Below are positions 36,275-44,860 of a stretch of 64,000 bases of DNA, in pieces (the first letter of the stretch is position 1; every line of letters begins with the position of its first letter). Location of the stretch: assembly GCF_012912105.1 (NCBI RefSeq), contig NZ_QMEA01000021.1, forward strand, positions 57,286 to 121,285, in the 5' to 3' direction. The notes below the pieces were generated by a model. The model saw only the letters and a list, made by a program, of their open reading frames with translations, had not been told where the DNA came from and did no database searches. This DNA is from Brasilonema sp. UFV-L1. GTDB taxonomy: Bacteria > Cyanobacteriota > Cyanobacteriia > Cyanobacteriales > Nostocaceae. Position numbers and translations under genes: made by a program.

Positions 36275-38569
36275 GTGAATTCTAATTCCCTTTGGATAAC
36301 AGGACCAACCCGCAGCGGTAAGACAACTCGTTTGATCAAACAGTTTTGTCGTTGGGTATTGAGTGAAGCTAGCACTAAAGAATTTTATTATACGAAAAAT
36401 CAAGGGCGAAAAAATAGCGAGAATATGCCAAGACGGCTATATATTCATCAAACAGAACCAGGGGTCTTAGTTTTGGCTGCCAATAACGAAAACCGTCAGT
36501 ATTTAGCAGATAAAATTGTCACAGCAACACAGGGAAAATATCCAGCACGTTGCAAGACGCCCTTAGGCTTTATTCAGGATGAAGTGATTTTATTTTGGCC
36601 TTTGCTTATTGAATTATTGAAGTTAAAGGCACAATTTCCAGTACGGCTGCGTCCAGAAACTGAGCAGGAACTAGCAACTAAACTTTGGCGTTCCCAATTG
36701 GATAAAGGAACGTTACGTCGGGCGGGAGAGAATGAATACCGCTTGGTACGTCGCATCTTGGATTTACTACAATTAGGAGCTTATAGTGGTGTAACTGGTG
36801 AAACATTTGACGATGTTTTGCTAAGTGCCATGACTGAGGAAGAAAATGGTACAAACTTACAACCCGAACTCGTAGCATCTTTGCTACGAAATTGGCGAAA
36901 CTGGTGTTTGGAGAGAGGATTTCTCTCGTATGGCATTATGACCGAAGTCTACGGTCAATACCTCTTACCAAATCCAATTTATCAGCAACAGCTTACCAAA
37001 CGCTATCAAGCGGTGCTAGCTGATGACATACAAGATTACCCTGCTTTATCGCGTCACCTGTTTGAGTTGCTTCTTGATAGCGGTGCAGTGGGAGCATTTA
37101 GTTACAATTATGATAGTGTGGTGCGGTTGGGACTCGGAGCTGACCCCAACTACTTGGAAGGATTGAAGCTACGTTGTCAGCAAGAAACTTTGACTCAGCC
37201 TTTGTTTCAAGATTCTGTAGAGAGCTTAGTCACACCGATGCTGGAACTCATGACAGAGCAGATGATTCCTTTAAGCTTACCAGAGGCAGTGCAATCGATT
37301 CAAACGACCTCCCGCGCCCAATTGTTGCGGCAAACCGCAGAGGTGATTGTTAAAGCTGTTAAACAGGAGAATATACAGCCAAATGAAATAGCAGTCATTG
37401 CACCAGGTTTGGATGCGATCGCCCGTTACACCCTGACAGAAATCCTCACTAAGCAAAATATCCCAGTACAAGCCCTCAACGACCAACGTCCCTTAATTAG
37501 TTCGCCTCTGGTCAGAGGACTGCTGACGGTCCTTGCTTTAGTTTATCCCGGCTTAGGACGCTTAGTTGATCGAGATGCTGTGGCAGAAATGTTGGTTGTG
37601 TTAAGTAAAGGAGTTGTTGGTGCAGGGGAACAAAGCAATTCAAAATCGCGTAGCGTTGCAAGCATTGCGACGCAATCTCAAGATGGACTGCGTCCCGCTG
37701 CGCTAACAAAATTAGAAATCTCTTCCTCATTTTCCTATATTGACCCTGTTCGAGCTGGTTTGATAGCAGACTACTGCTTTGTACCCCATCCAGAGCAACC
37801 CAAATTACTACCCATCACAGCGTTTGACCGTTGGGATAGACTGGGTTACGTAGCTACCAGGGCTTACAGTAAAATATCAGAGTGGATAGAAACGCAAAGA
37901 ACCCAGCAGGAAATGCGCTTAATTCCTAGTCCTATTTCTCTTTTAGACAGAACAATTCAGCGTTTTTTGTGGAATGGCACTCATCTCACCTATGATCAAT
38001 TGGCAGCACTGCGGGAACTACTGGAAACAGCCCAGCACTACTGGGAAATTGATACCAGATTGCACAGAACTTTCTCTGCTTCCCTCTCAGTAACGGAGGG
38101 TACGGGAAGAGAGGCTACTCCACCTCACTCGACGATAGCAGAGTTTATACAACTGCTGCGGCGTGGCACGATTACCGCCAACCCGTACCCGATTCGTCCT
38201 ATAGGACCTCAATCAAACTCTGTCACATTGGCTACTATCTTTCAATATCGTTCTAACAGAACATTTCATCGGTGGCAGTTCTGGCTGGATGCTGGTTCGC
38301 CTTTGTGGGCAAAAGGTGGTGCAGCAACTTTATTCGGTGCATCATTCTTCCTTCAAGAAAGGCTGGGTACACCTTGGACAGTCGAAGATGAAAAAATAGC
38401 ACAAGAACAAAGACTGCGAAGAATTTTGGCAGATTTACTTGCTCGTGTGTCTGAAAAAGTCTATCTATGTCATAGCGATTTAGCTGTGAATGGGCAAGAT
38501 CAACAAGGTCCGTTGTTACCTTTAGTACATGCTTCTGTAGCAGTTGTTTCTGAGCAGACTGGAGTTTAG
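36275..38569 (+). CDS. RecB/AddB-like ATPase (often called recombinase family protein)
   Basis: This 764-residue protein starts at a GTG preceded by AAGGAG with 7-nt spacing. Walker A is GPTRSGKTTRL at about residues 10-20. Segments such as VLAADDIQDYPALSRHLFEL (Walker B-like) and the C-terminal EQRLRRILADLLARVSEKVY resemble UvrD/AddB helicase motifs, but no classical helicase set or Cys-cluster nuclease domain is clear. Residues of about 455-480 are coded by a dispersed repeat inserted in frame. No recB/addA partner is in the window. A role in recombination or repair is inferred. Confidence 0.65.
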   Translation: MNSNSLWITGPTRSGKTTRLIKQFCRWVLSEASTKEFYYTKNQGRKNSENMPRRLYIHQTEPGVLVLAANNENRQYLADKIVTATQGKYPARCKTPLGFIQDEVILFWPLLIELLKLKAQFPVRLRPETEQELATKLWRSQLDKGTLRRAGENEYRLVRRILDLLQLGAYSGVTGETFDDVLLSAMTEEENGTNLQPELVASLLRNWRNWCLERGFLSYGIMTEVYGQYLLPNPIYQQQLTKRYQAVLADDIQDYPALSRHLFELLLDSGAVGAFSYNYDSVVRLGLGADPNYLEGLKLRCQQETLTQPLFQDSVESLVTPMLELMTEQMIPLSLPEAVQSIQTTSRAQLLRQTAEVIVKAVKQENIQPNEIAVIAPGLDAIARYTLTEILTKQNIPVQALNDQRPLISSPLVRGLLTVLALVYPGLGRLVDRDAVAEMLVVLSKGVVGAGEQSNSKSRSVASIATQSQDGLRPAALTKLEISSSFSYIDPVRAGLIADYCFVPHPEQPKLLPITAFDRWDRLGYVATRAYSKISEWIETQRTQQEMRLIPSPISLLDRTIQRFLWNGTHLTYDQLAALRELLETAQHYWEIDTRLHRTFSASLSVTEGTGREATPPHSTIAEFIQLLRRGTITANPYPIRPIGPQSNSVTLATIFQYRSNRTFHRWQFWLDAGSPLWAKGGAATLFGASFFLQERLGTPWTVEDEKIAQEQRLRRILADLLARVSEKVYLCHSDLAVNGQDQQGPLLPLVHASVAVVSEQTGV
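37635..37715 (+). repeat. Dispersed repeat inserted in frame in the ATPase gene
   Basis: CAATTCAAAATCGCGTAGCG followed by GCGACGCAATCTCAAG and CTGCGTCCCGCTGCGCTAAC is repeat-like sequence of the same family as at 16920-16975 (shared AATTCAAAATCGCGTAGCGT). It adds about 27 residues (SKSRSVASIATQSQDG...) without breaking the frame. Confidence 0.6.
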
Positions 38570-38577
38570 ACTAGTTC

Positions 38578-39312
38578 TCAGTTGAAGCTATCCAAATGAA
38601 AAAGGAAACCATGAATGTATTCCTCTGTCCATTCTTCGCCGTAGAAGCGCCTGAACATTCCCCGTGCGGGGTCTTTCTCGGCCCTATACTGTAGATAGCG
38701 CAATTGTGCCTGCTTAATAGCAGCTAAGGCTTGAGGATCCATCACGGCTTCTGCCTGTTCTACAAAATTCAGGTATGCTTTGAGGTAGTCTTTAAACGCT
38801 TCAAACACGTGGGTTTCTACAGCAGTCGTTTCCTTGGGACGAGTCCACAAAAATGCTTTTGAGAAGAAAGGACGGGCTTCTTCCGGAAAGTCTCCACCCC
38901 ACGGTAAGTGTTGCTGATAGGCTTCAAAGATGGGCAGAATTGGTGCGGTGTACTTTGCCTGATAGTCAGGATCATCTCGGAACAACGGTTGCATATCCAA
39001 GGCAATCAGGTGTCCTCCTGGCAATGTTACCAAGTCAGCCCCAAAGAATGGCAGATCGTAGTTGCATTGAGGAAAAATGACGAAATTGAGAACCTGGAGG
39101 GATTGACCACCTTGTACATGTGCTGCCCGAATCTGTCGAAGTTTTGCTGTACAAAAGCCGTGACTCGTCGTCACAACTTCTTCCTGATTCTTGCCTTTAC
39201 CCATTATCGCACTTTTGTATTCAAACCCTTCAGGGATGGGATAGGGCATGAGTTCTAATCGCGATTGCAAATAGGCGATCGCATAATCTAAAAACGGTTG
39301 ATAAAGAGTCAT
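38578..39312 (-). CDS. pebB: Phycoerythrobilin:ferredoxin oxidoreductase PebB
   Basis: This 244-residue ferredoxin-dependent bilin reductase should convert 15,16-dihydrobiliverdin to phycoerythrobilin. Family motifs are [46 protein letters not shown] and the C-terminal [19 protein letters not shown]. It lies 110 bp downstream of pebA on the same strand, the usual pebA-pebB order. PebB rather than PcyA is supported by the linkage to pebA and the short length. A CpcS/CpeS-type lyase gene follows the same orientation further upstream. Confidence 0.92.
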   Translation of the reverse strand: MTLYQPFLDYAIAYLQSRLELMPYPIPEGFEYKSAIMGKGKNQEEVVTTSHGFCTAKLRQIRAAHVQGGQSLQVLNFVIFPQCNYDLPFFGADLVTLPGGHLIALDMQPLFRDDPDYQAKYTAPILPIFEAYQQHLPWGGDFPEEARPFFSKAFLWTRPKETTAVETHVFEAFKDYLKAYLNFVEQAEAVMDPQALAAIKQAQLRYLQYRAEKDPARGMFRRFYGEEWTEEYIHGFLFHLDSFN

Positions 39313-39422
39313 CTGAAAATCAAGTGAACAGTAATCAACTCAACAGTAATCAGTTATTTTCTGGTCTTTTATGAAATAAATTGATCACTGATAACTGGTA
39401 ACGTAACTGAATAAAGCTTTTA

Positions 39423-40154
39423 CTACTTTTTGGCAGTTGCGGCTAATGGAACTGCATCTTCAAACAAAAACTCGTAGAGGAAGCGTTCTGCCCACTCATG
39501 ACCGAAGTAACTACTAAATAAACCTGATGCTGGATCGCGATCAGCACTGTATTGATCGTAGTCTTTTTGTGCTTTTACAATTCGCGCAATGTCTTCTGGA
39601 TCTTGTAGAGGTTCTGCCTCATCAAGCATTTGCCAGTACAAATTCAAGTAGTCCTTAAACGCTGCAAATAAACGGGTTGCAACAGTTTCAGCATCTGTCT
39701 TGGCGAACAGCAGGTACTTAGAGAAATACTGATTGGCATCATAAAACTTCATCTCCAAATTTTGTGCCAAATCTGGATATTCAGCGTGTAGCGATTTCAG
39801 TGGTTCAATGTACTTGCACTGATATGCTTCATCTTGGAACAGAGGCTGAAAGTCAAGCACAACCAAATTTTTGACTTTGCCAAAGGAGAGAAAGTCTACG
39901 CCTAGCAAGGGTAAATCGTAATGATAGCTAGGATAAATAACACTGTTGAGAATTTGGGCGCTTTCGCCCGCATCTATGTAAGTGTAGCGAATTTTGCGTA
40001 ACTCTGGGCACTCATAGCACCAGCTTTGAATGGTTGCTGGGTTTCTGCCGCGATCGCTGACCTTCAACTCTAACCCAGGAGGAATTGCCCGATTTTGTAA
40101 ATCGAATCTGTTAAACAGTTCATTTTCAAGATGTTTTACAAAGGGCTTGTACAT
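39423..40154 (-). CDS. pebA: 15,16-dihydrobiliverdin:ferredoxin oxidoreductase PebA
   Basis: This protein of about 243 residues, taken from ATG 40154 (MYKPFVKHLENEL), reduces biliverdin IX-alpha to 15,16-dihydrobiliverdin, the first step to phycoerythrobilin. Typical features are YHYDLPLLGVDFLSFGK, LVVLDFQPLFQDE, YFSKYLLFAKTD and FSSYFGHEWAERFLYEFLFE. An upstream in-frame ATG at 40190 adds 12 residues not expected for the family. The pebA-pebB pair passes dihydrobiliverdin from one enzyme to the next. Confidence 0.93.
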   Translation of the reverse strand: MYKPFVKHLENELFNRFDLQNRAIPPGLELKVSDRGRNPATIQSWCYECPELRKIRYTYIDAGESAQILNSVIYPSYHYDLPLLGVDFLSFGKVKNLVVLDFQPLFQDEAYQCKYIEPLKSLHAEYPDLAQNLEMKFYDANQYFSKYLLFAKTDAETVATRLFAAFKDYLNLYWQMLDEAEPLQDPEDIARIVKAQKDYDQYSADRDPASGLFSSYFGHEWAERFLYEFLFEDAVPLAATAKK

Positions 40155-40199
40155 TGAGATTAATCCATATTTGTAAGACTTCCTCGACAATAGAGGATT

Positions 40200-40605
40200 A
40201 TGAGAGCCATTGTCACATTTATTAAGGAAGACGCAATAATTTGTGACGTTCTCCCAACACTGACCCTAACGGGTACGGTGTGGGCTTCTCAAGATCGCTC
40301 TTGATCAATTTCCTGCTTCATTGGTCGTTACTCCAGATGCCCTAAGTCCGAAAACATACAGCAACATCCACGCTCTGATACCTCCACAGGCAGATTATAG
40401 ACTCCTGACGCCCCACGGAGTCTGTGTACAAGAAGCAAAAGCTTTGTACAACCTAACCAAATTAGTTTTACACACCAATGGCTTCATGCATTCATGCAAT
40501 CCTTCTTGGTGCAACCCCATACCAATTGTCATGGTTCTGTACCGTTCCCAGAGTTTGCACTGTTCACCTACAAAGTAGTTCGTTTGTGTCAATCTGGTCA
40601 GTGGG
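40200..40605 (-). mobile_element. Decayed IS200/IS605-type 3' end
   Basis: On the minus strand this stretch carries an ordered set of blocks (GGATTGCATGAATGCATGAA, ATCTGGAGTAACGACCAATG, AAGCCCACACCG... with GTGTTGGGAGAACGTCAC) that I recall from right ends of tnpB-type elements in cyanobacteria. The stem formed by CCCAACAC (about 40253-40260) and GGTGTGGG (about 40276-40283) is near the end. No complete tnpA or tnpB remains; short open frames on both strands are not convincing genes. Confidence 0.4.
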
Positions 40606-40645
40606 AGCGCTGATCTTATAATTGTAGCATAATGAGGCTACGAAT

Positions 40646-40801
40646 ATGGCAAGGGACAAAATATTTCGAGTTCGACTAACTCAACAAGAATGGGACAAAT
40701 TGGAGAATGCTGCTCAAAGAAAAGGGATTTCCTCAGCCGAATTGATAAGAGACTACATCAAGCGATTACCAAGTCCGGAGAGAGAGGACTCTAGTTCCTA
40801 A
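40646..40801 (+). CDS. Small protein, possible ribbon-helix-helix type
   Basis: This short frame of 51 residues begins MARDKIFRVRLTQQEWDKLE and continues with AAQRKGISSAELIRDYIKRL. A basic beta-strand followed by two helices, with the GISSAELIR turn, is the ribbon-helix-helix pattern of small DNA-binding proteins (CopG/Arc-like). It lies alone between an IS remnant and GC-rich repeats. It could be an antitoxin-like or plasmid-derived regulator. No partner toxin is seen next to it. Confidence 0.6.
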   Translation: MARDKIFRVRLTQQEWDKLENAAQRKGISSAELIRDYIKRLPSPEREDSSS

Positions 40802-41010
40802 GAGGAACCGCTAGCCCCTAAGGGGGCGCTGCGCAAACGCTTCAGCCACACCACTCCCTTAATGACCTTTGGTCATTGCCGGTCGGGGGTGCCTTCCTCG
40901 CCCCCCACCGCCTCTCCCGGCGCGCTCACGGAGTACCGTTATAGCGCGGGACGAGGGCGCGATTTAGTTAAAAGATGAGCATAGAAAAGTGCCGTCACTT
41001 TCTTCTCACC
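40802..41010. repeat. GC-rich dispersed repeats
   Basis: CGCTAGCCCCTAAGGGGGCG and nearby GCGCGCTCACGGAG blocks belong to the dispersed repeat families also seen at 16957, 23005 and 25405. A short inverted pair CAATGACC/GGTCATTG-like element (about 40860-40880) lies inside. No gene is seen. Confidence 0.5.
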
Positions 41011-41583
41011 CTAATGTCCTGATGCCCTTGCCAAATTCTGCTGAATCAGTTGCTCTAACATTGCTTCTGATACGCAACGGCGTTCTGAACAATAGGTCAT
41101 CATATATACACCATTCATCGTCCGCACGGTGCTAACACGCACACGAAAGTTATCGGTAATGAACCAACACCGTTCTTGTCCTTGGTTGATATCATATTCT
41201 GTGTCAATTGTCAAAATACCATCTTTACCAAACCAGTACCGACTGACGACGGGCATTTTTTCCACGTAGCCGCGATCGCGAATGAGTTTTCCAGACAACA
41301 GACTTTCATCATCAGGTACATCAACGAGCACTGCCGCTTGCTCTGGGTTGGGTTCGCGATTATCCTGGTTTTCCTGCCACATAAAACTGCCTCCCCCCAT
41401 TGCTCTAGTAGGATCAATTCCTTGTTGCTCACAAATCGTTTTCACTCTTACATCCTCTGGTTCAACGACTTGAACAATCAAATTTGACTCCCCAGACTGA
41501 TCCGCCGCCAGGTCAAAATGGTGGACTGTTCGTTGGGTAAACCACGTACCTTGACTCTTACGAAAGAAGTCCATCATAGTCAT
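41011..41583 (-). CDS. Phycobiliprotein chromophore lyase, CpcS/CpeS family
   Basis: From the ATG at 41583 (MTMMDFFRKSQGTWFTQRTV) this is a 190-residue lipocalin-fold lyase that attaches phycobilins to Cys84-type sites of phycobiliproteins. The QGTWFTQRTVHHFDL start, the central SRYWFGKDGILTIDTEY and the C-terminal TYCSERRCVSE are typical. The frame is open to 41643, but the longer start adds a hydrophobic leader unlike the family. The nearby pebA-pebB genes suggest phycoerythrobilin as substrate, so CpeS is a fair guess, but CpcS cannot be excluded. Confidence 0.85.
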   Translation of the reverse strand: MTMMDFFRKSQGTWFTQRTVHHFDLAADQSGESNLIVQVVEPEDVRVKTICEQQGIDPTRAMGGGSFMWQENQDNREPNPEQAAVLVDVPDDESLLSGKLIRDRGYVEKMPVVSRYWFGKDGILTIDTEYDINQGQERCWFITDNFRVRVSTVRTMNGVYMMTYCSERRCVSEAMLEQLIQQNLARASGH

Positions 41584-41727
41584 GGGTGGAATCAGGCGCA
41601 TTTCTAACCTCAACAGCGGCAAAAGTGTAAAGGAATATAACAAGAATTTATCTGATGTCCCACATTGTACACTGTTGAAGTATCAATCAATAGAATCAAC
41701 AATAGTCTAAATTTTGAGTAGCACCAA

Positions 41728-42591
41728 ATGGAGGTCAATGGAGTGGATAATTCTGTAACAACAACTCAGAGTCAGCGCATCAATCCTCCCATACTCCCCA
41801 ACCTTCCACCAAATCTTTTGACAGCCCTCAAAGCCGGAGAGGCTCTCAATCATGAAGATTTGTATCACTGCGACCTCAGAGGACTCGATTTGCAACGAGC
41901 AAACCTACGCCAAGCAAATTTGATTGCAGCCAATCTCAGTGGGGCAATACTCTGTGAAGCAGATTTGCGTGGTGCGGATCTGCGTAAGGCTGACTTGCAG
42001 GGTGCTGATTTAACGAATGCTAATTTGCAAGGAGCTTTTTTGCACCGGGCATATCTTCAGAGAGCAAATTTGAGCGGAGCGAATTTGGAAGGAGCAAAGC
42101 TACAAGCGGCTCGATATGACCAACAGACGATTTGGGCAGAAGGATTTGCTTTCCGTACTTCTGGTGCAATTGGTCCTTGTGCCAATCTGAGTGGTGCTCA
42201 TCTTAACACAGCCAATTTGAGAGATGCTGACTTACAGGGTGCAAATTTACTAGGAGCATACCTTTGTGGTGCAGACTTAACCGGAGCAAATTTACAGAAT
42301 GCACGCCTCAGTGGTGCGGATTTACGATTAGCGTATTTGACCGGAGCTTACTTACGGAATGTGCGGCTGAATAATGTCGATTTACAAGGGGCAGATTTGC
42401 GAGGTGCTGATTTTACTGGTGTGGAAATCGAGTACCTTCAAAGTATTGCAGGGGCAGATTTTACTCTTGTTCAGGGACTGAGTGAAGCGATAAGAGCTAT
42501 GTTACTAAGTCGTCCTGCTTCAGAATTAGACGCTTGGAATTCCTTTACTCGCAAAACAACACGTCAAAGTTTAGTTGAATGCATTCAATAA
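41728..42591 (+). CDS. Pentapeptide-repeat protein
   Basis: This 287-residue protein has a long run of A(D/N)Lxx pentapeptides from about residue 48 to 235 (LDLQRANLRQANLIAANLSG and so on), broken by a loop at about 128-150 (QQTIWAEGFAFRTSGAIGPC). Such repeats fold into a right-handed quadrilateral beta-helix. No membrane segment or enzyme domain is seen. The next gene, crcB, begins 29 bp downstream. The cellular role of most cyanobacterial members is unknown. Confidence 0.9.
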   Translation: MEVNGVDNSVTTTQSQRINPPILPNLPPNLLTALKAGEALNHEDLYHCDLRGLDLQRANLRQANLIAANLSGAILCEADLRGADLRKADLQGADLTNANLQGAFLHRAYLQRANLSGANLEGAKLQAARYDQQTIWAEGFAFRTSGAIGPCANLSGAHLNTANLRDADLQGANLLGAYLCGADLTGANLQNARLSGADLRLAYLTGAYLRNVRLNNVDLQGADLRGADFTGVEIEYLQSIAGADFTLVQGLSEAIRAMLLSRPASELDAWNSFTRKTTRQSLVECIQ

Positions 42592-42620
42592 AAATATAGA
42601 ACAACCAGTTAGTGACTTCT

Positions 42621-43004
42621 ATGAATTCAACCACTTATGCTCTTATTGCAATCAGCTTAGGAGCAATTCCCGGTGCTCTAAGTCGCTATTACCTCACTCT
42701 ATTTTTTGGGCGTTGGTTCGGGACAGCATTTCCTTATGGAACCTTCTTTATCAATATCACTGGAGCTTTTTTGATAGGCTTTTTTACCACCTTGACATCA
42801 AAACTCACAATTTTCCCTCAGCTAAATCTGCTAGTAGCAGTTGGCTTTTTGGGTTCATACACCACTTTTTCCACTTATGCCTTAGAGACATCCAATTTGT
42901 TACGAATTCCAGACTATAAAACTGCAATTTTTTATTGGTTTTGTAGTCCACTTTTAGGACTTCTTAGTATTGAATTAGGTATTTTTTTAGCAAAAATATT
43001 TTAG
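42621..43004 (+). CDS. crcB: Fluoride channel CrcB/Fluc, copy 1
   Basis: This is a 127-residue membrane protein from ATG 42621 (MNSTTYALIAISLG); a GTG start at 42612 is also possible. It has four transmembrane segments, the signature GAIPGALSRYYL, TFFINITGAFLIGFF with the conserved Asn, and GFLGSYTTFSTYALE. Fluc proteins are dual-topology dimers exporting fluoride. It lies upstream of the fluoride riboswitch, so it is not under that switch unless transcription reads through, and it is separate from copy 2 at 44861. Confidence 0.93.
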   Translation: MNSTTYALIAISLGAIPGALSRYYLTLFFGRWFGTAFPYGTFFINITGAFLIGFFTTLTSKLTIFPQLNLLVAVGFLGSYTTFSTYALETSNLLRIPDYKTAIFYWFCSPLLGLLSIELGIFLAKIF

Positions 43005-43043
43005 TTTTCAGACTCTAGGGTACAAATTTGTTGTAAATTAATC

Positions 43044-43116
43044 AAAGGCGATGGAGCTCGCCGTAACCGCCTTTTCATGTTACGTATTAATGCAAAGGCT
43101 GATGGCTCCTACTTTT
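43044..43116 (+). promoter_or_regulatory. Fluoride riboswitch (crcB motif)
   Basis: The stretch AAAGGCGATGGAGCTCGCCG, then TAACCGCC and, after a variable loop, AAGGCTGATGGCTCCTACTT fits the crcB-motif consensus: 5' GGCGATGG stem, AACCGCC, and the 3' GCTGATGGCTCCTAC. The two ends pair as stem and pseudoknot. This motif binds fluoride and turns on fluoride export genes. It lies 89 bp before the antiporter-crcB operon, the expected kind of target. Confidence 0.93.
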
Positions 43117-43139
43117 CCGACTTGCTACGGAAGGGTAGG
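43108..43139 (+). promoter_or_regulatory. Expression-platform hairpin of the riboswitch
   Basis: CCTACTTTTCCG (43108-43119) pairs over all 12 positions, with two G.U pairs, with CGGAAGGGTAGG (43128-43139); the loop is ACTTGCTA. The first arm overlaps the 3' end of the aptamer (CTCCTAC), so fluoride binding should prevent this hairpin. No U-run follows, so it may act through translation or by a factor-dependent terminator. Confidence 0.7.
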
Positions 43140-43204
43140 GCTGTATGCTTTGAACTTCCTGCTTGCAAGTCACGCTTGCCCATTGGTTATTCTCAAGCTG
43201 CGTG

Positions 43205-44842
43205 ATGTTAGAAAGCTTTCTTTGGATTTTACTTGTGGGCTTTTTTGTTGGACAAATTGCCCGACAGCTAAAATCCCCTGCATTAGTAGGCATGATTTTA
43301 GTTGGAATTTTACTGGGTCCGCAAGTCGCTGACGTCATTAGCCCTAATGTACTTGCAGCATCTGATGCTTTGCGAAAGATAGCTGTGATGGTAATTTTGA
43401 CGAAGGCAGGGTTAGGGTTAGACCGAGAAAAACTGGTACAACAGGGAACAGTCGCACTACGATTAGGTTTTCTACCTGCTGCATTTGAAGCTGTTGCGAT
43501 CGCCCTCGCGGCTATGTGGATTTTAAAATTCGACTTTCCGACAGGGCTGTTGTTGGGTTGTATCATTGGGGCAGAGTCACCAGCTGTCATTGTTCCAGGA
43601 ATGCTGCGACTAAAAAGCTTGGGCTGGGGAATTGCTAAAGGGATTCCCGATGCTATCCTCACAGGAAGCGCCCTATCAGATGTGTTACTACTGCTAGTGT
43701 TTAGCTTGTTGCTGAACTTCTTGGCACAAAAAGCAGCAGAGGTGACATTACCTTTTGGCTTAACCCTGAGTGCGTTTCAACTTCTTCCCTTTCAGATTAT
43801 TTGCCAGATTGTTCTGGGAGTTATGCTGGGTTGGCTGACAGCACAAATTTTGGTTTTTCTACTGGCGAGGCAGAACTGGACTCAAAACGCGGTGCAAGAC
43901 ACGTTAGTTGCGGCGAGTTTTGCGTTGTTGCTTGTGGTTGTAGCAGAGAAGTTCCCCTATTTCTCTGGCTATCTAGCAGTTATGGCGATCGGATTTTTCT
44001 TGATTTCATTCGATGCTCCTTTAGCAAGGCGTTTGCGTCATGGCTTCGACAGTCTGTGGATTATAGCAGAAATTGTTTTGTTTGTGTTGCTAGGCGCAAG
44101 TATTCAATTGCAAGTGCTGGAAAAAACTCTGCTTTCAGGGTTGTTGATTCTGGCGATTGGCACGCTGATGGGACGCGCTTTAGGATGGTACTTGTCTACA
44201 CTGGGGAGTAACTGGAACTGGGGGGAACGGCTATTTTTGCTACCAGGAAACTCTGCAAAAGCGACTGTTCAAGCTGCAATTGGAGCGATTCCCTTAGCAC
44301 AGGGGATTCAGGGTGGAGAGACAATTTTGGCGATCGCTGCATTATCTATCCTGGTAACTGCACCCATAGGAGCCTGGGCAATTCCTACCTTTGCACCAAA
44401 ACTGCTAGAACGGGGTGAAGTTGACCCAACCAAGGTGGCGATCGCCCGTCGCATTGTCCTGTTAGCCGCTGTTGATACCTCCCCCCTCGCTACTCAAGTG
44501 TTGACTAAAGCCGCCGATCTTGCGCGTCGTAGCGATAGCGAGGTTATTGTGTTGCACGTCATTCGCACAACCGATCCGCAGGGCTTAGAGCATCTGCGCT
44601 CAAAAGTTCAGCGACTCCTAGCAGACATCCGCCATAAATTTATCACCACCACAGGCTCAGTCCCGGAGGAAATTGTCCGTTTTGCTCAGGACTATCGAGT
44701 TGCTGAAATTGTCATGGGAAAACGAGGTCATCAACCTTGGAATCAGGTTCTGGTGGGTTCTGTCTCCCAAGCAGTACTGGAATCTAGCCCAATTCCCGTC
44801 ATTTTAGTGGAAGATGACCGATTGCCAGTTCTACCCCACTAA
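43205..44842 (+). CDS. Cation:proton antiporter with C-terminal universal-stress domain
   Basis: From ATG 43205 (MLESFLWILLVGFFVGQIAR) this is a 545-residue protein. About 12 transmembrane segments form a CPA-type antiporter (residues about 1-395). The last 140 residues are a UspA-like nucleotide-binding domain (RRIVLLAAVDTSPLATQVLT, the Usp ATP-motif region IVMGKRGHQPWNQVLVGSVS). The gene follows a fluoride riboswitch. Other cation/proton antiporters are known targets of this switch. The sequence does not show whether it moves fluoride or corrects pH and sodium under fluoride stress. Confidence 0.85.
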   Translation: MLESFLWILLVGFFVGQIARQLKSPALVGMILVGILLGPQVADVISPNVLAASDALRKIAVMVILTKAGLGLDREKLVQQGTVALRLGFLPAAFEAVAIALAAMWILKFDFPTGLLLGCIIGAESPAVIVPGMLRLKSLGWGIAKGIPDAILTGSALSDVLLLLVFSLLLNFLAQKAAEVTLPFGLTLSAFQLLPFQIICQIVLGVMLGWLTAQILVFLLARQNWTQNAVQDTLVAASFALLLVVVAEKFPYFSGYLAVMAIGFFLISFDAPLARRLRHGFDSLWIIAEIVLFVLLGASIQLQVLEKTLLSGLLILAIGTLMGRALGWYLSTLGSNWNWGERLFLLPGNSAKATVQAAIGAIPLAQGIQGGETILAIAALSILVTAPIGAWAIPTFAPKLLERGEVDPTKVAIARRIVLLAAVDTSPLATQVLTKAADLARRSDSEVIVLHVIRTTDPQGLEHLRSKVQRLLADIRHKFITTTGSVPEEIVRFAQDYRVAEIVMGKRGHQPWNQVLVGSVSQAVLESSPIPVILVEDDRLPVLPH

Positions 44843-44860
44843 CAATTTACCTTTTTTGCT

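Noticed and set aside
40321..40592. 85- and 65-codon frames on opposite strands
   Set aside because: They overlap each other and lie in a decayed mobile-element end; neither shows a protein motif.
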